NCBI RefSeq assembly: GCF_014648495.1
Contig: NZ_BMRF01000002.1
Span: forward strand, 62,001 to 126,000
Source: Actinomadura cremea
Lineage (GTDB): Bacteria; Actinomycetota; Actinomycetes; Streptosporangiales; Streptosporangiaceae
Direction: 5' to 3'
Length of the DNA stretch: 64,000 bases
Shown: piece after piece, positions 49,355 through 58,080 of the stretch
How the letters are laid out: the number at the start of each line of letters is the position of its first letter
Numbering within the stretch: position 1 is the stretch's first letter
The notes under the pieces: generated by a model
What the model was told of the DNA's origin: nothing
Seen by the model: the letters and a program-made list of their open reading frames with translations, nothing else
Databases searched by the model: none
Made by a program: the position numbers and the translations under genes

Positions 49355-50049
49355 CAGATCACCGCCCCGGCGTTCGGCGACAGGACCTCGCCGGTGCTCG
49401 CCGTCGCGGCCTCGATCAGGTGGGCCGCGGTGAGCGCGACCTCCTGCGGCGACGTCAGCCGCGCGGCGGGCACCGACTGCAGGTGCGCGGGCCGCCGCAG
49501 CATGGAGTCGTCCGGGACCAGCGGCGTGTCGGTCGGCCCGGGCGCGACCGCGTTCACCCGGACGTCGAACGGCGCGACCTCGGCGGCCAGCGACCGGACG
49601 AGCCCGAGCACCGCGCCCTTCGCCGCCGCGTAGTGGGCCTGGGCGTCCGCGCCGCCGACCGCCGACGACGCCGAGACCGCGACCACGGACCCGCGTCCCC
49701 GGTTCACCATGTCGGGCGTGACCGCCCGGCACACGTTCACGACGCCCCCGAGATGCACCCGCAGCATGCGCCGCCAGTCGTCCCAGGGCACGTCCGACGC
49801 CGGGACGATCGCGTGGTGCCCGGCCGCGCACACCGCGGCCTCGACCGGCCCGAGCGTCCGCTCGATCCACCCGGCCGCCGCGCTCACCTGCGCGGGATCG
49901 GACACGTCCGCCTCGATCGGCAGGTCCACGCCCGGCGCGCGGCGGAGATCGATCCCCGCGGTCGTCCAGCCGCGCCTCGACAGCTCGTCCACCACGGCGC
50001 TGCCGATCCCCCCGGCCGCCCCGGTGACGAGCGCGACTCCTCGTCGCAT
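49354..50049 (-). CDS. SDR family oxidoreductase
   Basis: A 231-residue FabG-like SDR with VALVTGAAGGIGSAVVDELS (TGxxxGIG), VSASSAVGGADAQAHYAAAK giving Ser, Y140 and K144, and the C-terminal ASTGEVLSPNAGAVI. It is catalytically complete, reducing a ketone or oxidising an alcohol with NAD(P)H. GAGGAGG stands 4-5 bases before ATG 50049; the open frame extends to 50070. It is the first gene of the SDR pair and diverges from GH20. Confidence 0.9.
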   Translation of the reverse strand: MRRGVALVTGAAGGIGSAVVDELSRRGWTTAGIDLRRAPGVDLPIEADVSDPAQVSAAAGWIERTLGPVEAAVCAAGHHAIVPASDVPWDDWRRMLRVHLGGVVNVCRAVTPDMVNRGRGSVVAVSASSAVGGADAQAHYAAAKGAVLGLVRSLAAEVAPFDVRVNAVAPGPTDTPLVPDDSMLRRPAHLQSVPAARLTSPQEVALTAAHLIEAATASTGEVLSPNAGAVI

Positions 50050-50150
50050 CACGCCTCCTCGGAGATACAAACGCCCAGGGAAACCGACATAGCGCCAGGT
50101 CGCAAGGGATATGACGAAGTTTTGAACGACGAGCGGGTTCGAGCCCGCTT

Positions 50151-50167
50151 ACTTACCATGTGGTAGA
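50151..50167 (+). promoter_or_regulatory. Operator site 1 of the TetR carbohydrate regulon
   Basis: ACTTACCATGTGGTAGA contains TACCATGTGGTA (50154-50165), a near match to the ACCACGTGGT palindrome found at 57255-57276 and 61507-61528. It lies about 40 bases before the GH20 start and would overlap its promoter. Confidence 0.6.
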
Positions 50168-50204
50168 AAATCGGAACACCCCACGACGAACCCCTGGAGG
50201 GGCA

Positions 50205-51890
50205 GTGCCGGCACCGATCCCGCTCCCGCAACACCTGACGTCCCTCGACGGCCCCGCCGCACCCCTCGGACCCCGGCTGCGCATCGCCGTCCCGTCCGAG
50301 TCCCTTCGCCCCCTCGGCGAGACCGTCGCCGACCTCCTCGCCCGCCTCCACGCCGCCGACACCGCCGTCGCCGTCGGAGCCGACGGCGACCTCCGCCTGG
50401 CCCTGGGCGCCCCCGCCCACCCCGGCACCCTCCACCCGCCCCAGGGCATCGACCCCCGGACCGGCACCCTCCACCCCACCCCCGCCGATGCCCGCGCCGA
50501 CGACGGGCGCGGCGGCGCGGGCTCGCCGGTCGCGGCGTTCGGGGGGCGCGAGGGGTACGAGCTGGTCGTGGACGGCGGCGGGGCCACGGTGACCGCCGGG
50601 GACGCCGAAGGGCTGTTCCGGGGAGCGGTGACGTTCGCGCAGCTCCTCCGGCGGGACGGGCGGGACGGCGCGGACGGGTTCGCCGTCCCGCCGGTGCGGA
50701 TCGCGGACGGGCCCGCGTACGCGTGGCGGGGGCTGTCCCTCGACGTGGTGCGGCGGTTCTTCACCGTCGACCAGGTGAAGAAGGTCGTCGACCTGCTCGC
50801 CCTCTACAAGTTCAACGTCCTGCACCTGCATCTCAGCGACAGCCAGGCGTGGCGGCTGGAGATCGGCGCGTGGCCCCGGCTCACCGACCCGGAGACGTGG
50901 CCGGGCCGGCTGACGAACGCCGACGAGGGCGTCCGGCCGTACTACACGCAGGACGACTTCCGCGAGATCGTCGCGTACGCGGAGGCCCGGTTCGTCACGA
51001 TCGTGCCCGAGCTGGACATGCCGGGGCACGTGCTGGCGGCCGTGCGCGCCTACCCCGAGCTGCAGGGGCCGGACGAACCCGTCCACAAGCTGCTCGCGTA
51101 CCTGCATCCGCGCGGGGACGCGACGTTCGGGTTCGTCGAGGACGTCCTGCGCGAGGTCGCCGCGCTGGCGCCGGGGCCGTTCCTGCACGTCGGCGGGGAC
51201 GAGGCGTTCGGCATGCCCGACGAGCTGTACCGGGAGTTCACCGCCCGCGCGCTCGAGATCGGGCGGGCCACCGGCAAGCGGGTCGTCGCGTGGCAGGAGG
51301 CGGCCCGCTCGGGCGCGCTGACCCCGGCGGACGTCGCGCAGGGGTGGGTGGGCGCGGGGGACGAGTTCGACGCCGACGCGGCCCGCGAGCGCATCCCGTC
51401 CGAGTACCACGCGCTCGTCGACGCGATGGCGGCGGCGTTCGCCGAGTCGGCGCGCGACGTCCCGGCCGCCGTCGCCGCCGGGACGCCGGTGCTCGCGTCG
51501 GCGAGCAGCTTCATGTACCTCGACCGCCGGTACGCCGAGGACTCGCGGGACGCGGGCCAGACCGGGCGGCGCACGAAGGTCGGGCACGAGTCGTACGACC
51601 CGCGCACGTGCCGCGAGCTGTTCGACTGGACGCCCGGCGCGCTAGCCGAGATCCCGGACGGGGCGCGCCTCGCGGGCGTCGAGGCGGCGCTCTGGTGCGA
51701 GACGGTCGAGGGGTTCGACGACCTCGCGTTCCTGCTCCTGCCGAAGCTCCCGGGCGTCGCCGAGAAGGCGTGGACGCCCGCCCGCACGGAGTGGGACGGC
51801 TACCGCGCCCGCCTCGCCTCCCACCCGGCGTGGTGGGAGGCGCTCGGCTGGCACGACCACTACCGCTCCACGACGGCCTTCAGCGAGTAG
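50205..51890 (+). CDS. Beta-N-acetylhexosaminidase (GH20)
   Basis: A 561-residue GH20 enzyme with an N-terminal GH20b-like domain (to about residue 160) and a TIM barrel: YAWRGLSLDVVRRFFTVDQV, NVLHLHLSDSQAWRLEI, VTIVPELDMPGHVLAAVRAY and FLHVGGDEAFG with the catalytic pair D332-E333. Substrate-assisted cleavage releases terminal GlcNAc or GalNAc. There is no signal peptide, so it acts inside the cell on imported oligosaccharides. GTG 50205 has GGAGGGG just upstream; the frame is open to 50160, but that start would fall inside the operator. Confidence 0.92.
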   Translation: MPAPIPLPQHLTSLDGPAAPLGPRLRIAVPSESLRPLGETVADLLARLHAADTAVAVGADGDLRLALGAPAHPGTLHPPQGIDPRTGTLHPTPADARADDGRGGAGSPVAAFGGREGYELVVDGGGATVTAGDAEGLFRGAVTFAQLLRRDGRDGADGFAVPPVRIADGPAYAWRGLSLDVVRRFFTVDQVKKVVDLLALYKFNVLHLHLSDSQAWRLEIGAWPRLTDPETWPGRLTNADEGVRPYYTQDDFREIVAYAEARFVTIVPELDMPGHVLAAVRAYPELQGPDEPVHKLLAYLHPRGDATFGFVEDVLREVAALAPGPFLHVGGDEAFGMPDELYREFTARALEIGRATGKRVVAWQEAARSGALTPADVAQGWVGAGDEFDADAARERIPSEYHALVDAMAAAFAESARDVPAAVAAGTPVLASASSFMYLDRRYAEDSRDAGQTGRRTKVGHESYDPRTCRELFDWTPGALAEIPDGARLAGVEAALWCETVEGFDDLAFLLLPKLPGVAEKAWTPARTEWDGYRARLASHPAWWEALGWHDHYRSTTAFSE

Positions 51891-51937
51891 CCGGGAACGG
51901 CAGGGCACGCGCGAGCACGCCGGCGGACGCCTCCCGG

Positions 51938-51964
51938 CCTCCCCGGTGGTCGGCGCCGGGGAGG
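51938..51964. terminator. Terminator between GH20 and the ABC importer operon
   Basis: CCTCCCCGG / CCGGGGAGG, 9 bp with a 9-base loop, 47 bases after the GH20 stop and before the converging ATPase gene. The 158-base gap holds no gene; GATCGCCGG occurs twice (about 51999 and 52027). Confidence 0.6.
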
Positions 51965-52048
51965 GAGAAGGGACCGGGCGCGCCGCAGCGGGCCCGCGAT
52001 CGCCGGGTCGCGGCACGACTACGACGATCGCCGGGGCCGGCTGAGGCG

Positions 52049-52876
52049 TCAGGACGGGGCGCGGTCGAACGCCTCGCGGCGGGCGCGCTGCCCGGCGACG
52101 TCCGCGACGGGCGCGGCGAGCAGCAGGCTCCGCGTGTACGGGTGCCGCGGATCGCCGGTGACCTGCGCGGCGTCGCCCGTCTCGACGATCTCGCCCCGGT
52201 GCAGCACCGCGACGCGGTGGCTCATGAAGCGGACGACCGCGAGGTCGTGCGAGACGAACAGGTACGCGACGCCCGTCTGCTCCTGGATCTCGAGGAGGAG
52301 GTCGAGGACGGTCCGCTGCGTCGTCAGGTCGAGCGCCGAGACGGGCTCGTCGCACACGATCAGCTTCGGCTCGATCGCGAGGGCGCGGGCGATCGCGACG
52401 CGCTGCCGCTGGCCGCCGGAGAACTCGCGGGGGAGCCGGGCGGCGGCGTCGGACGGCAGGTGCACGCGTTCCAGCAGGTCGCCGACGCGGCGGCGCGCGT
52501 CGCGGCGTCCGGTGCCCTGGGCGAGGAGGGGTTCGGAGAGGGTGTCGCCGATGGCCAGGGACGGGTTCAGCGAGGTGTACGGGTCCTGGAAGACGACCTG
52601 GACGTCCCGGCTGAGCCGTCGCCGCCGTTTGGCCGAGGCGCCGTCGATGCGTTCACCGGCGAACGCGATCGTGCCCGACCCGACCGGGACGAGGCCGAGG
52701 ATCGCGCGCCCGATCGTCGTCTTGCCGGAGCCCGAACCGCCGACCATCCCGAGCGTCTCGCCCGGCCTGACCTGGAACGACACGCCCTTCAGCACCTCGG
52801 TGCGCGGCGCCCGGAAGCCCTTGCCGGGGAAGGAGACCCGGAGGTTCTCGACGGTGAGCAGTGCTTCGTCCTTCAC
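52049..52876 (-). CDS. Peptide/oligosaccharide ABC importer, ATPase (DppF/OppF-like)
   Basis: A 275-residue NBD: Walker A GGSGSGKTT, Q-loop VVFQDPYTSLNPSLAIG, signature FSGGQRQRVAIARAL, Walker B LIVCDEPVSALD, H-loop LFVSHDLAV, and the OppF-type C terminus GDPRHPYTRSLLLAAP. It is the last gene of the importer operon. GTG 52876 overlaps the previous stop (GTGA) with AAGGAG upstream. It pairs with the ATPase domain of the fusion protein to power uptake. Confidence 0.92.
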   Translation of the reverse strand: MKDEALLTVENLRVSFPGKGFRAPRTEVLKGVSFQVRPGETLGMVGGSGSGKTTIGRAILGLVPVGSGTIAFAGERIDGASAKRRRRLSRDVQVVFQDPYTSLNPSLAIGDTLSEPLLAQGTGRRDARRRVGDLLERVHLPSDAAARLPREFSGGQRQRVAIARALAIEPKLIVCDEPVSALDLTTQRTVLDLLLEIQEQTGVAYLFVSHDLAVVRFMSHRVAVLHRGEIVETGDAAQVTGDPRHPYTRSLLLAAPVADVAGQRARREAFDRAPS

Positions 52877-54621
52877 GCGGACTCCTTCTGCGAGGGGCGC
52901 CACGGTTCGCGGGCCGGGACGTCGTCCAGGACGGCGCCGAGCAGGCGGCGCGTGTACGGTTCGGCGGGCGAGCCGAGCACCTGCGGGGCGGAGCCCGATT
53001 CGACGACGCGTCCGTCGCGCATCACGTTGACGCGGTCGCACAGGTCGGCGACGACGCCGAGGTTGTGGGTGACGAGCAGGACGCCGAGGCCCCGTTCGGA
53101 CTGCAGGCGGCGGAGCAGCCCGAGGACCTCGGCCTGCACCATGACGTCGAGGGCGGTCGTCGGTTCGTCGGCGATGAGCAGCTCCGGGTCGCACGACATC
53201 GCGCCCGCGATCAGGACGCGCTGCGCCATCCCGCCCGAGATCTCGTGCGGGTACGAGCCGAACGTCCGCTCGGGGTCGGGGATCTCGACCTGCCGCAGCA
53301 GGTCGAGCGCGCGGCGCCGGGCCTCGGCCTTGGAGACGCCGAGCTTGTACCGCATCGGCTCGACGAGCTGGGCGCCGATCGTGAAGGACGGGTCCAGGTT
53401 GCTCATCGGCTCCTGCGGGACGTACGCGACGACGCCGCCGCGCAGGGCCCGGTGCTCCCGTTCGGCGAGCCCGACGATCTCGCGTCCCCGCACGGTGACG
53501 CTGCCGCTCGCGTGCCCGCCCTCGGGCAGGATGCCGAGGATCGAGAACGCGGTTTGCGACTTGCCCGACCCCGACTCGCCGACGAGCCCGACGATCTCGC
53601 CCGCGCGGACGTCCAGGTCGATGCCGTGCACGACCTCCGTCGTCCCGTAGGAGACGGTGAGCCCGCGGACGGACAGCAGGTCGGCGCGTCCGGGCGCGTC
53701 GGCGGGCACGGCCGGCGCGGCGGCCGGGGCCCTGCGCGGGCGCCGGGCGGGCCGGGTGTCGCCCCGGTCCTCCAGCGCGTCGCGCAGCGCGCTCGCGAGC
53801 AGCACCAGGGACGCGCTGGTCAGCCCGAGCGCGAGGCCGGGCCACACGATCATGGCGGGGGCCTGCTGCATGTTCTGGAACGCCTCGTTCAGCATCGCGC
53901 CCCAGGTGGGGGTGTCGCCGCTGCCGATGCCGAGGAACTCCAGCCCGGCCTGCAGCCCGATCGCGAGCCCGGCGACGAGCGCGATCTGGATGATGATGGG
54001 CGCGCGGACGACGATGAGCACGTGCCGCGCGACGATCCGCAGGTCGGTGAGGCCCGACACCCTGGCGGCGTCCACGTACAGTTCCCCGCGGACGCCCGCG
54101 ACGATGCCGCGGACCAGCCGGAAGAAGCTCGGCGCCACCAGCACGCCGAGGACGATCATCAGCACCCACACCGTGTTGCCGAGGATCGCGCGGGACGCCA
54201 GCAGCACGACCATCGCGGGCAGCGCCATGACGAGGTCGACGGTCCAGCTCGCGGCGGCGTCGAAGGGGCCGCCGCGGTACCCGGCGAGCAGCCCGGACGG
54301 GACGCCGAGCGCGAGTGCGACGGCGAGTGCGATGACCGCGCCGCCGAGGGTGAACCGGCCGCCGTGCAGCAGCCGGGACAGCAGGTCGCGGCCCGCGGAG
54401 TCGAAGCCGAGGGGGTGGCCGGCGGCGGCGCCGCCGAACGAGTCGGCGAGGTCGGCGGCGTTCGGGTCCTGCGGGCTGAGGACGGGCGCGAGCAGCACCG
54501 CGACGACGATCGTCGCGAGGATCACGGCCGGGATCAGGCCGAGCGGGTTGCGCAGCAGCCGCCGCAGCGCGCCGGGCCGCCGGACGGCCGGTGCCGGGGC
54601 CTGCACGGTCGTCTCGTTCAC
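52873..54621 (-). CDS. ABC importer permease fused to ATPase (DppC-DppD type)
   Basis: A 582-residue fusion. Residues 1 to about 290 form a DppC-like permease (NPLGLIPAVILATIVVAVLL, HPLGFDSAGRDLLSRLLHGG, the EAA loop DAARVSGLTDLRIVARHVL). After a linker rich in Arg, Pro and Ala comes a complete NBD: Walker A GESGSGKSQ, ISGGMAQRVLIAGAMS, LLIADEPTTALDVMVQ and the HPYTRRLL-type end (EPYTRRLLGAVL). Both halves are intact, so it is a genuine fusion. GTG 54621 overlaps the upstream permease stop (GTGA). It forms the membrane pore with the DppB-like protein. Confidence 0.92.
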   Translation of the reverse strand: MNETTVQAPAPAVRRPGALRRLLRNPLGLIPAVILATIVVAVLLAPVLSPQDPNAADLADSFGGAAAGHPLGFDSAGRDLLSRLLHGGRFTLGGAVIALAVALALGVPSGLLAGYRGGPFDAAASWTVDLVMALPAMVVLLASRAILGNTVWVLMIVLGVLVAPSFFRLVRGIVAGVRGELYVDAARVSGLTDLRIVARHVLIVVRAPIIIQIALVAGLAIGLQAGLEFLGIGSGDTPTWGAMLNEAFQNMQQAPAMIVWPGLALGLTSASLVLLASALRDALEDRGDTRPARRPRRAPAAAPAVPADAPGRADLLSVRGLTVSYGTTEVVHGIDLDVRAGEIVGLVGESGSGKSQTAFSILGILPEGGHASGSVTVRGREIVGLAEREHRALRGGVVAYVPQEPMSNLDPSFTIGAQLVEPMRYKLGVSKAEARRRALDLLRQVEIPDPERTFGSYPHEISGGMAQRVLIAGAMSCDPELLIADEPTTALDVMVQAEVLGLLRRLQSERGLGVLLVTHNLGVVADLCDRVNVMRDGRVVESGSAPQVLGSPAEPYTRRLLGAVLDDVPAREPWRPSQKESA

Positions 54622-55559
54622 GACGTCCTCGCCTTCGGGTCGAGCCAGCCGATCAGGACGTCCACCAGCAGGTTGATCGCGATGACGCCGACGACCGTGC
54701 ACAGCACGATCGCCATGATCATCGGGATGTCGCCGCGGGTGGTGTAGGTGACGGTCATGCTGCCGATGCCGGGCAGCCCGAAGATCTGCTCGACCAGCAC
54801 CGCGCCGCCGAGCATCCCGACGAACTGCAGGCCGAGGACCGTCAGCGGCGGCGCCGCCGCGTTGCGCAGCACGTGCCGGAACAGGATCCGGCCGGGCGGC
54901 AGGCCGCGGGCGCGCAGCGTCCGGACGTAGTCCTGCCGGAGCACGTCGATGACGGCGCCGCGCACCTGCTGGGAGACGCCCGCGACGGCCGCGACCGACA
55001 GGGACGCGATCGGCAGCGTCACCGTGGACAGCCAGCCGGACGGCGACTCGCCGAACGGGATGTAGCCGATGGCCGGGAACCAGCCCAGCTTCACCGCGAA
55101 CACCACGACGATCACGAGGGTGACCAGGAAGCCGGGCAGCGCGTACCCGACCACGCCGAGGATCTGGACGAACCGGTCGACCGGGCCGCGCCGCACCCCG
55201 GCCCACACGCCGAGCAGCAGCGACAGGACGGCGCTGACCAGCGTCACGCCGACCATCAGGCTGAGGGTGACCGGCAGCCGCGTGCCGATGGACCGCACGA
55301 CGTCCTCGCCGGTGAACCACGACGTGCCGAAGTCGCCGCGCAGGGCGTGCGCGAGCCAGTCGGCGTACTGGGCGAGGACGGGACGGTCGAGTCCGAGTTC
55401 GGCGTTCTTGGCGTCGACGAGGTCCTGCGCGGCACGGTTGCCCAGGAGCTGGCGGCCCACGTCGTTGTCGGGGATCGACAGGAGCAGGTAGGAGAGGACG
55501 GAGATCACGAACAGGAGCACGACCCCGGCCGCGGTCCTGCGCAGTACGAAGCTCAGCAT
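54618..55559 (-). CDS. ABC importer permease (DppB-like)
   Basis: A 313-residue six-TM permease of the peptide/nickel/oligosaccharide group: LSFVLRRTAAGVVLLFVISV at the start, GDFGTSWFTGEDVVRSIGTR, LPVTLSLMVGVTLVSAVLSL, the EAA motif LRQDYVRTLRARGLPPGRIL and the end IFGLPGIGSMTV. It follows the binding-protein gene after a 76-base gap that contains a hairpin. Confidence 0.92.
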   Translation of the reverse strand: MLSFVLRRTAAGVVLLFVISVLSYLLLSIPDNDVGRQLLGNRAAQDLVDAKNAELGLDRPVLAQYADWLAHALRGDFGTSWFTGEDVVRSIGTRLPVTLSLMVGVTLVSAVLSLLLGVWAGVRRGPVDRFVQILGVVGYALPGFLVTLVIVVVFAVKLGWFPAIGYIPFGESPSGWLSTVTLPIASLSVAAVAGVSQQVRGAVIDVLRQDYVRTLRARGLPPGRILFRHVLRNAAAPPLTVLGLQFVGMLGGAVLVEQIFGLPGIGSMTVTYTTRGDIPMIMAIVLCTVVGVIAINLLVDVLIGWLDPKARTS

Positions 55560-55604
55560 CTGACTCGGCTTCTGTGGTCGGGACGGTGGTGCGCGGGACG
55601 CCGG

Positions 55605-55631
55605 ACGGGAGCGGGCCGCCCGGCCTCCCGT
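55605..55631 (-). terminator. Intercistronic hairpin after the binding-protein gene
   Basis: ACGGGAG / CTCCCGT (7 bp) around an inner GGGCC-GCCC symmetry, 5 bases beyond the binding-protein stop. Such stems usually protect the abundant binding-protein mRNA and reduce read-through to the permease genes. Confidence 0.55.
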
Positions 55632-55635
55632 GCCG

Positions 55636-57168
55636 TCATTCGGCCGGCGCGTAGTTGTAGATCGACGGCAGGGCCATGCCGGACTGCGGCTTGATCGTCA
55701 CGCTGCCGTCCGAGACGTGCAGGTACGACAGCCGGTAGAACGGGACGAACCAGGCGTCCTCCACGAGGTGCCGGTTGAGCTCGTGGAGCTGCGCCTCGGC
55801 CTCCTGCGCGGGGGCCGAGGCGATCTGCGGCAGGAGCTTCCGCACGGTCGCGTCGGTGGTACCGAAGAAGTTGAAGGTGCCGGGCAGCACCAGCTCGCCG
55901 ACCGCGACCCAGTCGTTGGCCGACTGGCCGATGTTCATGACCATGCCGGAGTACTCGCGGTCGGTGAAGATGCGCCGGACGGCCGACTGGTCCATGTCGT
56001 CCCAGGTCAGTTCGACGCCGATGGCCTTGAAGTACGTCTGGAGGGACGAGGCGAGCGCGTCGGGGACGATCGCGGCGATGCGCGGCAGCTTCAGCTCGAA
56101 GCCGTCCGCGTACCCGGCCTCCTTGAGGAGCTGCTTGGCCTTCGCCGGGTCGTAGGAGTAGTGGGAGTCGAGTTCCTGCTGGTAGGCGACGCTCTCGGTG
56201 CCGAACACCTGGTTCGTGACCTCGCCGCGTCCCTGCCGGATCTTGGCGAGCATCGTCTCGCGGTCGATCGCGTGGTTGAGCGCCTGCCGCACCTTCGGCT
56301 CGGCGAGCGCGGGTGTGATCTTCCCGCCGCGGTCGAACAGCAGGATGCCCTGGAAGTCGAACTCCTGCTTCTGCGCCTGGACGCCCGGGTCCTCCTCGAT
56401 GCGGGCCTGCGCGTTGGCGGTCTGCAGGACGGCCGCGTTGACCTGCCCGGTCTTGAGCCCGTTGACGATCGCGGTCTCGTTGTCGAAGTACTGGAACGTC
56501 AGTTCCCTGTACGGCAGCTTCGTGCCCCAGTAGCCGGTGTCGGCCGCGTACACCCACTTGGTGCCGATGGCGGTCCGGCCGGAGTCGAGGTCGAACGGGC
56601 CGGTGCCGTCCGGCTCGGTCTTCAGCGGGTCGCCCGCGTCGTCGAACTTCGCCGGGTTGGCCATGAGCCCGGCGGCGTCGCTGAGGTAGAACATCATTGC
56701 CGGGTTCGGCTGCTTGAGGCGCAGGACGACGTGCGTGGCGTCGGCGACCTCGATCTCCTCGACGTCCGCGAGGGTCTTGGCCATCCCGCCGCCGCCCTCG
56801 GCGAACCGCTCCATGTTCGCCTTCACCGCGGACGCGTCGAACGGCGTGCCGTCGTCGAACTTCACGTCGCCGCGCAGGGTCAGCGTCAGCGCGGTGCGGG
56901 CGTCGTCGTACTCCCACTTCGTGGCGAGCATCGGGCTGTAGGACCCGTCCGGCTCGCGCTTGACGAGCGTGTCGTAGGCCGCCTGGAAGAACGGCATCGC
57001 GCTGCCCGCCGCGTCCTTGGGGTCGAGGCTCTGCGGGAGGGTCATCGTCGCGACGGTGAGGGAGTCGGACGCGCCGCTCCCGCCGCCCGAGCCGCCGCAC
57101 GCGGTGAGCGCGGCGGCCGCCGTGGCGCACGCCGCGAGGGCCGCGACGCCCCTCGTGATCTTGTTCAT
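55636..57168 (-). CDS. Solute-binding lipoprotein (SBP_bac_5, family 5)
   Basis: A 510-residue lipoprotein with signal peptide and lipobox L21-T-A-C24, followed by a Gly/Ser linker. Cluster C features are LTVATMTLPQSLDPKDAAGS, YDTLVKREPDGSYSPMLATK, LTLTLRGDVKFDDGTPFDAS and KVRQALNHAIDRETMLAKI. This family binds peptides, nickel or oligosaccharides; next to GH20, GH3 and GH1 an oligosaccharide is most likely. GGAG precedes ATG 57168. It is the first gene of the importer operon, and the TetR operator lies 87 bases upstream. Confidence 0.92.
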   Translation of the reverse strand: MNKITRGVAALAACATAAAALTACGGSGGGSGASDSLTVATMTLPQSLDPKDAAGSAMPFFQAAYDTLVKREPDGSYSPMLATKWEYDDARTALTLTLRGDVKFDDGTPFDASAVKANMERFAEGGGGMAKTLADVEEIEVADATHVVLRLKQPNPAMMFYLSDAAGLMANPAKFDDAGDPLKTEPDGTGPFDLDSGRTAIGTKWVYAADTGYWGTKLPYRELTFQYFDNETAIVNGLKTGQVNAAVLQTANAQARIEEDPGVQAQKQEFDFQGILLFDRGGKITPALAEPKVRQALNHAIDRETMLAKIRQGRGEVTNQVFGTESVAYQQELDSHYSYDPAKAKQLLKEAGYADGFELKLPRIAAIVPDALASSLQTYFKAIGVELTWDDMDQSAVRRIFTDREYSGMVMNIGQSANDWVAVGELVLPGTFNFFGTTDATVRKLLPQIASAPAQEAEAQLHELNRHLVEDAWFVPFYRLSYLHVSDGSVTIKPQSGMALPSIYNYAPAE

Positions 57169-57254
57169 CTTCTGCTCCGTTCTCCGAGCACAACGGCTGT
57201 GCGACGCACGGGCGGCCGGAGGTGCCGCCGGGGTGTCGGCGAGCATACATGCAG

Positions 57255-57276
57255 AACTAACCACGTGGTAGGTTTT
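57255..57276. promoter_or_regulatory. Operator site 2 (SBP/TetR divergent promoter)
   Basis: A 22-bp imperfect palindrome centred on ACCACGTGGT with flanks AACTA… and …TAGGTTT. It stands midway between the divergent SBP and TetR starts, so one TetR dimer pair could control both and autoregulate. Confidence 0.7.
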
Positions 57277-57342
57277 GCTCGGTCGCAGGATGCGCTGAAG
57301 GATGAACCCCCACCCAGCCCGACATCCCAGGAAGGCCCGACC

Positions 57343-58080
57343 ATGAGCGAACAGACCCCGCGACGGGCGTCCGGCGGCCGCCGCGCACCGGCCCGCAAGG
57401 GGCCCACGGATCGCAGAGGGCCCACGAAGGGGGAGCGCACCCGCGCGACGATCCTCGACGCGGCCACCGAGCTGTTCTCCCGGTCCGGGTTCCACGCCGT
57501 CTCCCTGCGCGACATCGCCGCGCAGGCCGGGCTCACCCACGCCGGGCTGCTGCACCACTTCCCCGGCAAGGAGGACGTGCTCGTCAAGGTGCTCGGCCGC
57601 CGCGACCGCGCCGACGCCGCGCTGCTCTGGGGCCCCGACGAACGCCCCGAGGCGCTGCTGGACGCCATCGTCCGGATCGTCCACCGGAACATGCGGACCC
57701 CCGGCATGGTCGGCCTCTACGTCAAGATCTCCGGCGAGGCCACCGACCCCGGGCATCCGGCGCACGACTACTTCGTCCAGCGCTACCGGGTGCTCCGCGA
57801 CGCGCTCACCAAGGCGTTCTCCGAACTGTTCGCCCAGCCCGACCCGCCCCTGGACCACGACGCGGGCATCGTCGCCGGGCAGTTCCTCGCGCTCATGGAC
57901 GGCCTGCAGACCCAGTGGCTCCTGGAACCCGAGGCCGTCGACATGCACGCGTCCGTCGTCGCGTTCCTCCGCCAGCTCGGGCTCACCCTCGAACTGTCCG
58001 CGGAGCCCGCGCCGCCGACGCCCGCGACGTCCGACACGTCCCCGCCCGCAAAGGAACCGCATGACACAGACCGACCGTGA
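57343..58080 (+). CDS. TetR family repressor of the carbohydrate locus
   Basis: A 245-residue TetR with a long basic N-terminal arm (RRASGGRRAPARKGPTDRRG), the HTH RATILDAATELFSRSGFHAV, SLRDIAAQAGLTHAGLLHHF, and a ligand-binding domain. GGAAGG stands 7-8 bases before ATG 57343. It overlaps GH3 by 20 bases, tying regulator and enzyme together. The shared palindromes at 50154, 57255 and 61507 are its most probable targets; the inducer would be the transported sugar. A basic arm could add minor-groove contacts, which is speculation. Confidence 0.9.
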   Translation: MSEQTPRRASGGRRAPARKGPTDRRGPTKGERTRATILDAATELFSRSGFHAVSLRDIAAQAGLTHAGLLHHFPGKEDVLVKVLGRRDRADAALLWGPDERPEALLDAIVRIVHRNMRTPGMVGLYVKISGEATDPGHPAHDYFVQRYRVLRDALTKAFSELFAQPDPPLDHDAGIVAGQFLALMDGLQTQWLLEPEAVDMHASVVAFLRQLGLTLELSAEPAPPTPATSDTSPPAKEPHDTDRP

